A DNA stretch of 64,000 bases from Owenia fusiformis (taxonomy: Eukaryota; Annelida; Polychaeta; Sabellida; Oweniidae): the NCBI GenBank assembly GCA_903813345.2, contig CAIIXF020000012.1, positions 1,343,318-1,407,317 of the forward strand. Direction: 5' to 3'. A program made the translations under genes and the position numbers. Numbering within the stretch: the stretch's first letter is position 1; every line of letters starts with the position of its first letter. The notes beneath the pieces are model-generated. The model made no database searches. It saw only the letters and a list, made by a program, of their open reading frames with translations, and was not told the DNA's origin. Of the stretch, positions 11,311-21,711 are shown one piece after another.

Positions 11311-11668
11311 TCAAAAATGTCAAACTTTTCGAAAAATCAGCTCCTACCTCTTCAATGGTTTTGCATCTTTCAGGGTTACTAACCCTGCTATTGCGCATTT
11401 CACATGAACTTTTTCAACCTCTTACAGTGTCTAATTGAAAAGTTAGGATCAAAATAGTAAGAAAATGGGTCACGAATTTTCCCCCTGGGATAGGCTTTCG
11501 GACAACTCATCCCCTAGACAACTCATCCCTGGACATCTCATCCCCTAGACAACTCATCCCCTGGACATCTCATCCCCTAGACAACTCATCCCATGGACAA
11601 CTCATCCCCTAGACAACTCATCCCCTGGACAACTCATCCTTCATCACATGAAGCTAAACTGTAAAGGG

Positions 11669-12332
11669 TGACAGGTCATCTCAACCCCAAGTCATCTCAA
11701 CCCAGTCCAACTCAACCCCAAGTCAAGTCAACCCCAAGCAAAGTCAACCCCAGTAAAACTTTACCACAAGTCAGCTCAACCCTGTAAAACTCAACCTCAG
11801 TAAAACTCAACCCTATTCATTTGTGCAATGTCTAATTTAATTTTATGATGAGTAATTTTAGTAATCTATTTCTGAAAATTTAGCATTTTGCATGATACTT
11901 TGAATGGAAAGTTGTTATAATATTAAAAAAACAGTTAAGCTCAGGGATAATTCATCAAGTTGTCACTATTATATAACGTAAGACATCTTTTGAAATCAAA
12001 TTTTAGATAATTTAGAAATAATTAACAATATAATATAATTTTTTGTCAACCTCAGAGCAATTGCAACAAAATAAATGTATTAGCAAGATTAATAAAATGA
12101 CCCATATTTTAATCCTATTAGTACCATGTTGACATTTTGGAGATAAACTCAGATCAACAGATATCAACATATAAAAAAAATAGGGGTTGAGCTTTACTGG
12201 GGTTGAGTTTTACAGGGTTGAGCTAACTTGGGGTTGAGTTTTACTGGGGTTGACTTGACTTGGGGTTGAGTTGACTTGGGGTTGAATTTTACTGGGCTGA
12301 GTTGACTTGGGGTTGAGATGAGAAGGAAGCAT
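11669..12332. mobile_element. Nested MITE with CTCAACCCC-array termini
   Basis: Left end: about ten copies of a CTCAACCCCAAGT-like unit; right end: the same unit inverted (TTGGGGTTGAGNT). It interrupts sequence that is continuous in the related MULE at 26640. Flanks TGTAAAGGG (11660-11668) and TGTAAAGTG (12333-12341) form a 9-bp duplication with one mismatch, and the uninterrupted copy carries a single similar site (TTGAAAAGTG near 26836). It has the same design as its host element, short tandem units acting as inverted termini, but with an unrelated unit. No coding capacity. Confidence 0.8.
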
Positions 12333-12684
12333 TGTAAAGTGTTTCTTGAAAAAGAAATACTTAGTAAATACATCTTGGATCATTCAAAATATTATTTTTC
12401 ACTTTATTGACACAACTAATCAGTCAAACGATGCCATTAAAACCCTCATCTCTTATTCTTATGTTACATGACTCAATATTTCCTGACCAAACAAATAAAG
12501 TTCTCTTTGTGCATAATTTAAACATGAACTTCATTAAATTCATCTGTGAATGATGTGAAAAAATAATCTTTGGATTAAAGAATATTTGAGCTACAACAAA
12601 CATATTATAACATCAAAGGGACTTCTTCAATCAATGTTAATATTAATCAAAATTAAAAGTAAATATTTACAAAACAAATCATAG

Positions 12685-13142
12685 ATTAATAGACTAGATG
12701 CGAGTAGAAATGATCTTGATTTACGTCATTAAATATTCAAAATTCAGTAAAAGTGATGTCATATTTGAAATCTGCATGTAAAAATACATCTAAAAATATG
12801 GTTTCGAAAATTGTTTATCAACTTTGAAAATTTAATCTTTTTTGAAAATGTAACTTCTAGTTCGGGTTGATTCCCCATAGACCCCATATTACAAAATCAC
12901 AAAAAGTGAAATATCTTTTCTTTTATTGGACATATAATATTTTCTTTTACTGGACATACTTTAATTTGCATAACTATTCGATACATAAGGGCTATATGAA
13001 AATTTAACCACTAAAACAGATGTAATTTAAGTTAAAAGGAACTTTCTACTATACCCGCCATGCTATCTGACCCGAGCGAGCCACCTGGTGGTGAAACTGG
13101 TAACTACCTACTCGCATTTGCGTTATTGGTTGATTATCTCTG
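12685..13142. mobile_element. Dispersed element (about 450 bp), copy 1
   Basis: Flanked by the 11-bp direct repeat ACAAATCATAG (12674-12684 and 13143-13153). It is about 85 percent alike, by eye, to 50715-51155 and has a short inverted end around ATGCGAGTAG / CTACTCGCAT. Contains TTCGGGTTGATTCCCCATAG and GAGCCACCTGGTGGTGAAAC. A third, partial and inverted, copy lies at 17610-17700. Non-autonomous; superfamily not determined. Confidence 0.75.
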
Positions 13143-13192
13143 ACAAATCATAGTTTTTTAACAATTTTCCCCTCCAGAAAGTTTTTGTTTAT

Positions 13193-13627
13193 CACTGGTA
13201 CTCCACTAGATTATGCTGGTTACCGAAACGGATCGTAACAAAATGTCGGAACCTCAAAGATACGATCGATTTTTATTTTTACCTAATTCCGGTGTAGCAG
13301 GCAGAATTCCCACAACATTTTTATCACAAACGTTTGTCGGTATCATATGTTTAAGAAAATGTACATGTTTGCAAACAACAGAATACAACAGAATCGTTGA
13401 TTTAATATCTCACTATTGTTACATAAATGGAACAGGTTATCAGTGCAGGTCTTACCCGTTTTAGAAGTTCTGTTTAGGCAAAGTAACAAAAGCGAGATAT
13501 AGGATGTCATGGGAATTCTGCCTACAACTCCTGAAATAAGTAAGAAAGAAAAATTTTATATACCTTCGAGGCTCCAACATTTTGTTACCCAAATGGATCA
13601 ATAGCGTAATTGAGTGGAGTACCAGTG
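13193..13627. mobile_element. Nested fold-back MITE (435 bp, about 110-bp TIRs)
   Basis: Ends CACTGGTACTCCACT and AGTGGAGTACCAGTG. The inverted repeats continue inward through CAAAATGTCGGAACCTCAAAG and its complement, to AGGCAGAATTCC. Compared with the MULE at 26640, where CTTTGTTCATGTATTATATG is continuous (near 30820), it sits between TTTTTGTTTAT and TTCATGTAATATATG, so that copy is its empty site. Confidence 0.82.
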
Positions 13628-14529
13628 TTCATGTAATATATGTTTTTTGAAACTTAAAGCTAACCATAATCACAACCAAAACATTTAAAAATCATTTGAA
13701 TATCAAATATGAATTGGTAATATCATATTAATTTACTATACTCAAACATGCCAAACGATTAGTCGTCCAGGGGATGAGTTGTCCAGGGGATGAGTTGTCT
13801 AGGGGATGAAATGTCTAGGGGATGAGTTGTTAGGGGATGAGTTGTCCAGGGGATGAGTTGTCTAGGGGGTGAGTTGTCCAGGGATGAGTCGTCTAGGGGG
13901 TGAGTTGTCCGGTTACCATGGGATACACACTTTGTACTAATATACAAATTCTTTAGGAGTGATCAGCATCAATTATACTGCAAATGATTCGTATATATAA
14001 TATCTATATATGTCACTTACAAACATCAAAATATCAGTGTGAAAAAATTTTCCCCCAGAGTGGGGTGTATTTTTTTTTTGGGGAGGGGGGTGCTAACCCC
14101 TCAAAAAAGAACTTCCTACCACTCGGTGAAGCTATCACCTACGTGGAAGTTTTATCCAGGACTCTCCCCTAACTAAACACAATTTATTGAGAATTTTCCT
14201 CCTCACTCCTAATGTAAGTAAAGAAAACATTGATGGTGAACATTATTTTATTGAATGGGTGTTATCTATTGTGAGGTAGTGCAGTGCCAAATATTTCAGG
14301 ATCTTTAGACTATTGTCGCGTTCTAGACTTTTGCTGATGGTCTGGAAGTGATGAGTAATTCTCTACTTAATTATTCTTTGTGGGCCCAGTCCTGGTTTGG
14401 TGGACTGGATGAAACTACAGATACAAATGGCTTCTAATTAAACACATATGTTTCAACACACACTATTTATACAAGAAAATAACATGTTTCAACACCCATA
14501 GATTAAAATGTCACTTAGAACTCTCTTTT

Positions 14530-15590
14530 TAAGCTCGGTATTGGCCGTTACTGTGGCTCCTATGGCTCTTTAGCTCTTTGCTCGACTCTTCTGGCTCTTT
14601 AGCCTGGCTCAGCTTCTATGGCTCTTTGATTGGCTCCCCTGGCTCTTTAGCCTGGCTTAGCTCCTTTGGCTCATTAGCTAGGCTCCTTTGGCTCTTTATG
14701 GCTCCCATGGCTCGTAAACTTGGCTCAGCTCCTATGGCTCGTTAGCTATTTTACAATGGCTCTTTACAACTGATATGGCTCGTTAGCTCTTTCCTCGGCC
14801 CCTCTGGCTCGTTATCTCTTTCCTCGGTTTCCCTGGCTCTTTAACCGGCTCGGCTCCTTGGGCTCTTCAGCCTGGCTCCTTTGGCTCTTTACCTTGATTC
14901 GGCTCCTTGGGCTCTTTAGCCTGGCTCCTCTTGCTCTTGAGCTTGGCTTCTCTGGCTCTTTACCCGACTCTTCGGGTTCTTTGCTTATTGTGAAGGCTCC
15001 TAGCTGCTCGATGCTATTGAAGTCTTCCTGGAACTATCTGTCATCAGTGGTGAAACCGAACTGACACAATAGTTCACAATGGCTCTTTGCTCAGCTCCTT
15101 TGGCTCTTTGTCCGGCTCCTCGGGCTCTTTGCCTAGTTCCTATAGCTCTTTATGCAGCCCCTCTGGCTCTTAAGCTCGTTTAAGCTCCTTTGGGCTCGTT
15201 ATCCGGCTCCTTGCTTAGCTCCTATAGCTCTTGGTTCAGTCCCCCTGGCTCTAAAGCTTTACTCAGCTCCTGTGGCTCTTTACTTTGGTTCGGCTCCTTG
15301 GGCTCTTTAGCCTGGCTCCTCTTGCTCTTGAACTTGGCTCCTCTGGCTCTTTACTTTGGTTCGGCTCCTTACGCTTTTTAGCCTGGCACCTCTTGCTCTT
15401 GAGCTTGGCTCCTCTGACTCTTTACCCGGCTCCTCGGGTTCTTTGCTTATTGTGAAGGCTCTTGGCTGCTCGATACTATTGAAGTCTTCCTGGAACTATC
15501 TGTCGTCAGTGGTGAAACCGAACTGACACAATAGCTCACGATGGCTCTTTACGTGACTCTTCTGGCTCTTTAGCTAGCCATAAAATCAAA
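14530..15590. repeat. GGCTC-rich degenerate tandem repeat (about 1 kb)
   Basis: Dominated by units like GGCTCCTTTGGCTCTTTAGC about 18-24 bp long. A longer block including GAAGTCTTCCTGGAACTATC and GTGGTGAAACCGAACTGACA occurs twice, at about 14990-15075 and 15455-15540, showing segmental duplication inside the array. ORFs here are artefacts of the repeat. It lies in the presumed long intron of the trypsin-like gene. Confidence 0.85.
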
Positions 15591-16138
15591 CAAACAAAAA
15601 GGAAAAACCTCACCCAAATAAGTGTTGCTTTCTCTAAGATCCAAAAATTCGAGTATCCTATCCTGTTTCTCCTTCTAATACTTCCTGGTGTGTCTACCCG
15701 CTATATCCTTGCTAACTATTCCCAAATCGCTGGCTGATGGCTACTCCAAAGCACGATAATTGTAGATTTTCTTCCAAACATCTAAGCACACTGCTTCATT
15801 CAAGAGGGCGACCTACATTCTCATCTCCTCATGGCATGAGTCACACAGGCACAGGTTATCACTATTTGAAATCAGGGGCACTGCATTGCACCAAATTGGG
15901 GGATTCCCCTTCCTATCTAGGAATACCAAGGAATTCCCTCTAGTAAACAGGGCTTTCCCTAACTGCACAAATGGGAAAATTTAAAAGGCTAAACATAAAA
16001 ATGAAATTTCCCCACACTATATTCATATTATTTTACCAATAAAGATCTTATTTCATGGATAAAGTCTAAGGATTAAATATTTGTCACAAATGTATTGAAA
16101 GACAAAGAGCTTCGTTTCAAAACTTTCTTTCATTTTAG

Positions 16139-17408
16139 AGGAAATCAGTGACAAAGGTACCTGCAAAGTCTGCAAGAATAAATTTCCTTCGAATGAGATA
16201 TGCACTTTGAACAGCCAGGAAGAATCAGATTTACTCAAGTAAGCCATTCTTTTATACCTTGTCGACTTGGAAGACTATTTTGCTGCATTGACAAGTGTTC
16301 AGAAAAACCTTTATCTATTAATTCCATTGCAACACATCTATGCTGCAAACATGACAATGATCTTGCTAACAAAACCTTTACGTTTTATATATTATTAAGT
16401 TTATTAGTTTCTATTTTTAGAATGGAGGGTGTCCAATCTGTATCACTGAGCTTCAAAACCGGAAGATATATAATTAGGTTATATAGAGTACTAGATCATG
16501 AAACCAGAAGAAAAATAGAAGAAAACAGTGAATTGCAAATCCATAAATTTGATTTTGAAACAGTTGATCAAGATAAAATTGGTTCCGTGAACACTGGAGA
16601 TAATTTGTTGGACAGGGGTGTCTTTTCAGTCTCTAGTGGTACTGTCGGAGGATATCTGTCAACAGATGGGAAGCAGTGGTATGCTGCTACATGTAAACAT
16701 GTTTTCCCAAATGATATTGGAGCTGAGGCATATCAAATGAACACAAAAGAAATCGTCGAAAAAGTTGGCACTATTCAGTTTCCTATCAACATGTATGAGA
16801 TCATTAAAATCGAAAATGGTAGGGGTATGCATGATCAATATACTTGTGATATTGTATTGGTATCATTGGATGAAAATCCAAAAGTTGTTCGTCAAAATCA
16901 GCTCTGTAAATGTTACCATCAATCAATAAAGAGTAAAGGGGAGCTTTACGCTAAATTAAAGGGGAAAACAGTGTACAAGCAAGGCAATCGATCACAGAAA
17001 ACGCAAGGGAAAATTGCTGATCTGTACAGTGGAAAAGACCCATATATGATTGGTGGTGTGAAAACAGAACTCCGTGTGCTCAACTCGTTCCTTATAGAAG
17101 GAGAAAACAATAAACCATTCACACAGCAGGGAGATAGTGGGGCATTTCTATATTATGAAGAGGAAAACACCAACCAAATAGTCGGTATGTGTTATCTGAC
17201 ATTAAAGGGTAACAGTCTAGCATTTCCATTAGCTCATGCTCTCCATGGAATTACACAGATCTATGGCACCAATTTTAGCCAAAACACTGAGATCAATTGT
17301 GGAGGAAAACTTTGCGTACAGTCTTATCATGTACCTCATTCTTCCGCTGTGTCAAAACCTTATCAAAGGCCTCAGAAAACAAAAAGCATGAACCTCAATT
17401 GTCACTGA
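16139..17408 (+). CDS. Tandem trypsin-like gene, exons B and C: intact serine-protease-like domain
   Basis: Exon B is 16139-16238 (acceptor CTTTCATTTTAG, donor GTAAGC) and encodes EISDKGTCKVCKNKF..., with one CxxC pair. Exon C is 16421-17408 (acceptor TCTATTTTTAG), joined in phase so that AA plus A restores Lys before the Met codon at 16422. Numbering that Met as 1, exon C has 328 residues with WYAATCKHVF (His93), YTCDIVLVSL (Asp143) and FTQQGDSGAFLY (Ser239): a complete His-Asp-Ser triad in trypsin-like order and spacing, then an AFPLAHALHGIT helix. GKTVYKQGNRSQKTQGKI at about 181-198 parallels GSEVLKLGPSE of exon A. Exon A ends with one base (G) and exon B starts with two (AG), so they can join as GAG, giving one gene with two protease-like domains. 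No signal peptide is seen in the known part, suggesting an intracellular protein. Substrate unknown. The first exons are not identified. Confidence 0.75.
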
Positions 17409-19127
17409 ATTTGGTGTATGGTTGATTGAAAGTAGAGCAATTAAAAATGTTTTAAAAGAGAACCGAATGTGCTGACTAATTAACCATTGCACTATGTAAG
17501 AGAGAGAGCAAAACTCTTGATTTTCGTGGAATATTTTTGTTGAAATTTTTTCGACATGAACTGGTGAGATGTTTTGCTGTATTTCACTGTAGTTCTACCA
17601 ATAACCTAGATGCAAGATGTTGATTACTTGTTTCACCACCAGGTGGCTCATTCGGGTCAGATAACATGGCATGCTTACCCAGCTAATTCACGGTGCTATA
17701 GCATGACGGTTACGTCAAGGCGATTTGCAAAATTTTGCGGTAACGATAACAAAAAATGGCGGATGGTAAAGACAGCATGTCCTCTTTCTCGCCAGTAGGC
17801 AAGATTCACAGATAAGATTTCCTTTTCAACTACATGTAGTTCCATTCGGTGACCTATATATGGATGGTTATAAAGACTGGGTCAAATCTACCAGGTGGTT
17901 TACAAGAAGCAGAATATAAGCTGTAAACTTACCGACTGAGATATCCAAGTTCATAATTTTTAGTCCGTTCTCGTGTTTTCTCAGTATATGTGCCTCAGAG
18001 CCATTCAAACTATTAACTATACCTGTATACGTAAACTGTGTATAAACAGGCCATAACATGACAAATCCAGAACAGGAACGTGGTGTATATTGTAAATAAT
18101 AAGGTTTCAAACGCAATGTAGTTAGACGACTGCGTATGAATTCTATGGATGGTGACGTATTGTATAGTTGTACATTAGATATTTAGCGGACGGTTACGTG
18201 CATGTACACCTTTCAAGTCAAGGTTTCTAGTTCTGATAGCCTCTTACCATGTCATTGTTATAATGGGTAAGAAATGGAATATTGAATTGCTTATATCTGT
18301 TTTCAGGACTCGAAAGAGACGCTCTTGTTTGAGCCTCTATAGAGCAAGGAACAAATTGTGTTTTGCTTTATTTATGAAACCAATGAAAGTCAAAACGATA
18401 GCAATGAAGATACAAAAGAAGAACTAGCATAAAGTACTGATGAATATGACAAAATTAATAACAATGAATCAGGGATACATATTTGAACGAGGTTCGCGTA
18501 ACTGGCCATCAATTTTTTTGCGTAACCGCAAATTCAAAATACTGTGACGAAATTGTGATTTTCATGTTTCTTAAGTTTTGCCATTTTTTTATGTGGAGTC
18601 AGTCGACTCACTCATAGAGTTCAATGGCTTATGTGTGTACCATGTAGAGGTGTATTTGCTCTGTTGCCGAGGGAACCCCTGGAGTAGAATGGTTCAACCT
18701 GTATGAATGGAATGTTAGCCAGACAGAAGAAGGAAGGTCAGCAGGATGTCTGGATTATGGCTCATGAATATTACCCAGAATGCAACACCAAATGGGATAA
18801 ACAAAGCAATCCAGCCAATCAGAGGGTTTCCCGCTGCATATGATTAGTGAAGTGAGATAGGACAGAGTGTGGCCTGATGTGCGCAGTCTAGCTTTTTGTG
18901 TCGAAGTATCAAGAGCTGTACAGTGATTTTAGTGATGATATAGCCGGAAGGTGATGGAACAAACTGTTTTATGATGGAATATTGAAGCATTCGAAGGCAT
19001 TGAAGAAGCTGAAGGATTCCAAAGTGGAGAAAGGACATTTTTGGAGTATATTTGCGTGTTGCACTGTTTTGTAGGACGTATACAAACAGTGATTTATTGG
19101 ATTATAAGCTGCTTGTGTGTTGGCGAC
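17409..19127. other. 3' flank of the trypsin-like gene, non-coding
   Basis: No convincing exon. Bases about 17610-17700 are an inverted, diverged fragment of the element at 12685 (CACCACCAGGTGGCTCATTC, GGGTCAGATAACATGGCATG). No polyadenylation signal is singled out. Confidence 0.5.
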
Positions 19128-19755
19128 CTGAGGCCTCATTATCATCTGGTCGCAACGCAAAATCGCATGCGAATCGCATCTCAAGACATCGCAACGCAAC
19201 TATTTCCCAAAAATGTTATTATCATTCCATCGCATCGCAAGTCTGACGCAAAGTTATCGATTTTCTGATCGCAACTAAACAAAAAGTTGCGACATTTACC
19301 CTGTCGCAAATCAAATCGCAAATCTAGTTCATCTTTGAGCGTTATTTTATCTATGTTAATGGATATTTTGTGGTGTTTTATATCGGTCATTTCATTACCT
19401 GTTAAGTATTAATCAATAGTATCGAAGAAATTGTTCAATTTTATTTATTTAATATGATTAAAATATACATTTAATTGTTCCTGTAAATCCTTTAAAATCA
19501 CGTTTGTTTCTAAATATTGCGAACGCATCACATACTGTATACGTCTTAGATTGGTGCCTGCAATATTTCGTGCTCTTTGTAGCATAGGATTTTCGCCAAT
19601 TAAATATTTATCTAGCTAATAAAGCTTGTTTGGTGAATTAATCTTGCCACTACTACACTAATGTTCTGAGTATTCCTAGTGTGTTTATACTTTCCCACAA
19701 AAATGATTGTACTGTTTGATAGAACAGACTTCTTTCATAAATAAAACAGCTTTTA

Positions 19756-20110
19756 TATTGATATAAACAGGGGCAAAAGGCACTAAAATAGGGTTACGCA
19801 TTGCATTCTGAAGACAACTTTTCACTGTTTCTTTATTTTATACCACATAAGTGCATATTTCGTGTATGGTATCAAATTATTTTTAAAATTTCGATATATT
19901 GATAGAAACAGGGGGGAAGGCACTCATAAAGTGAGGTTACACAAGGTGGTGTTCTAAAGACAACGTTTACTATGCTTCTGTAATAATTTGACATAAATGC
20001 ATATCGTGTATGATATAATCTTCTATATTAATAGAAACATGGGCAACTGCCGCTTCAATGGGGTAACACAAGGTGATATTCTAAAATATAACCTTTTAGC
20101 TTTTTAGCAC
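19756..20110. repeat. Three degenerate repeats of about 130-140 bp inside the Harbinger-type element
   Basis: Copies begin near 19756, 19897 and 20023 with TATTGATATAAACAGGGGC-like sequence, followed by GGCACT.. and GGGTTACNCA. Diverged and non-coding; probably structural sequence of the transposon. Confidence 0.6.
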
Positions 20111-20176
20111 ATTAGTTAATGATATCATACACATGTACCTCACCTACATCGTCTGCAAAAGTACAAGAACACCAAG

Positions 20177-20368
20177 ATGTTTCATTTCATTCTGGATCAC
20201 CACAATCGTATTGGCCGAAGAGTATTTCGAGATAGGTTTAACCCACTCGATTCACTAAATGACATCGAGATGCTCCAGAGATACAGAATGCCGAGAGCAT
20301 TGTTAATAGAGGTTATAAACCTTTTTGAAGACATCGTGTCTTTGCCATTTAAACCAATTTCTCGGTAG
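20177..20368 (+). pseudogene. HARBI1-like transposase N-terminal fragment
   Basis: 63 codons including RRVFRDRFNPLDSLNDIEML and QRYRMPRALLIEVINLFEDI, the conserved N-terminal block of PIF/Harbinger transposases, upstream of the DDE nuclease. The ORF stops at 20366-20368 and no DDE domain follows before the LINE or after it, so this is a remnant. Confidence 0.75.
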
Positions 20369-20749
20369 ATTTTCTCTATAATTGTTTGCTTTCAACACAA
20401 AACACGATTTTGTTTAATCAATGATACATTGACAACAACGTGCTAGAGCAAAGTAGTATGGCACTTCATGAAATGCATAATTGTCCCATTATTGTTGCAA
20501 TGGTGCATATCCTGGTAAGTTTTCATAAACAACACTATCTATATTTATTATTGGTATATCAAACTATAAAATAGCTCAGATACACCCTCAGGATACACCC
20601 CTTGTATACCAAGGGTGTGATAATACTTATAAGCACTCATAGAATTTAAAGAGTCTTACACAGTTAAAGAGTCTTACACCAACGTGGAACATATTGGATT
20701 TCTCGATCTGTTGATGGTATACAATAAAGTCTTTATATTTTGGTTGAAA

Positions 20750-21685
20750 ATGGAATTAGGTAAAAACAGAATCAAAGAACTTGAGTTAGCCAAGAAACTG
20801 TACAGGGAGATCCCAAACATAAAAAGTGAACTGAATCATATCGTAGGTGTCCAAATGCTTTGGTCTGATGGCCAAAACCTAGCACTCATTTACTGTGCTG
20901 ATTTATAAGTGAAGGCAACCATACTATCAGTTGGTCAAGTCAACATTAATGGACAGTTTGTGTTAATAACAAACTACACCAAGCAGTCTGTCATGAAACC
21001 CGAGAGGGTATCAATACATGGTATCCCTTTTCACATCTCCAATGATGAAGTTGCACAATGGATAGATGAGAGAGTCGAAGTTACCACACCTGTCCAGTAC
21101 GCAATAAAGCAGAGTGGTGGAGTGACCATTAACACCGGTAACCGTTTCTGCTATGGTCATGTGAGACCTGATGTAATATTCCCACGCTACAACACATTTC
21201 AGACATCAAACCCATTTGACAGAGAGATGCTTATCACAATAGATGTAACAGTGTATATTAACTCCCAGCCAATAAACTGCACCAGATGCAAGGATATCTC
21301 ACATACAAGCAGAGAGTGTCCTGGTAGAACTCCAACCTGTAGGAGATGTTTCGGAATTGGTCATTTTGCTCGAGAATGCCCTGAAAATGAGGACACTCAG
21401 CCAATTGATCAAGCAACACCACAGAGTGCTCCTAATCTAAAGGACACTAAGATCGTGAATGATAAAAATGGGAATGGTACTACAGAAAATGAAGATGAAG
21501 ATGAGAACACAGTAATAGAAGCACCACAAACATTAAAAACTAAGCAAGTTGAAAAAACAGTAGAAACACCAAGTAAGACAGAACGGTCAAAGCGGCAACA
21601 AAACTTTACCCCTACAAGTGCAGAAAAACCACCGAAAAAAGACAAATATGTAAAAACCAACATCAAAAGAAAAAATGAATTATAG
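20750..21685 (+). pseudogene. LINE ORF1 (nucleic-acid-binding, CCHC knuckles)
   Basis: One reading frame broken by a TAA at 20906-20908. Before it: MELGKNRIKELELAKKL and QMLWSDGQNLALIYCADL; after it an RRM-like stretch (RVSIHGIPFHISNDEVAQWI), then two zinc knuckles CTRCKDISHTSREC and CRRCFGIGHFAREC (C-x2-C-x4-H-x4-C), then a Glu/Lys-rich tail. In the family ORF1 coats the LINE RNA. The single in-frame stop in otherwise conserved sequence suggests modest age, or less likely a readthrough codon. Confidence 0.82.
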
Positions 21686-21711
21686 TGTCACCTCCACAAA
21701 ATAGAACTCTA

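Larger units (their letters stand above)
11493..13917. mobile_element. Non-autonomous MULE with 16-bp-array termini
   Basis: The left end GGCTTTCGGACAACTCATCC and the right end, GTTGTCCGGTTACC, match the ends of the MULE at 26640-31142. Each end is an array of the 16-bp unit ACAACTCATCCCCTAG in opposite orientation (11500-11638 and 13761-13915). Flanks CTGGGATA and ATGGGATA form an 8-bp target duplication with one mismatch, in the MULE range. The inside shares the subterminal sequence of the 26640 copy (GGATCATTCAAAATNTTATTTTT, TTACAAAACAAAT) but has no transposase; instead it carries further insertions at 11669, 12685 and 13193. Confidence 0.85.

Noticed and set aside
14858-15381. Ser/Leu-rich ORFs in the GGCTC region
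   Set aside because: Products of a degenerate tandem repeat without conserved sequence.
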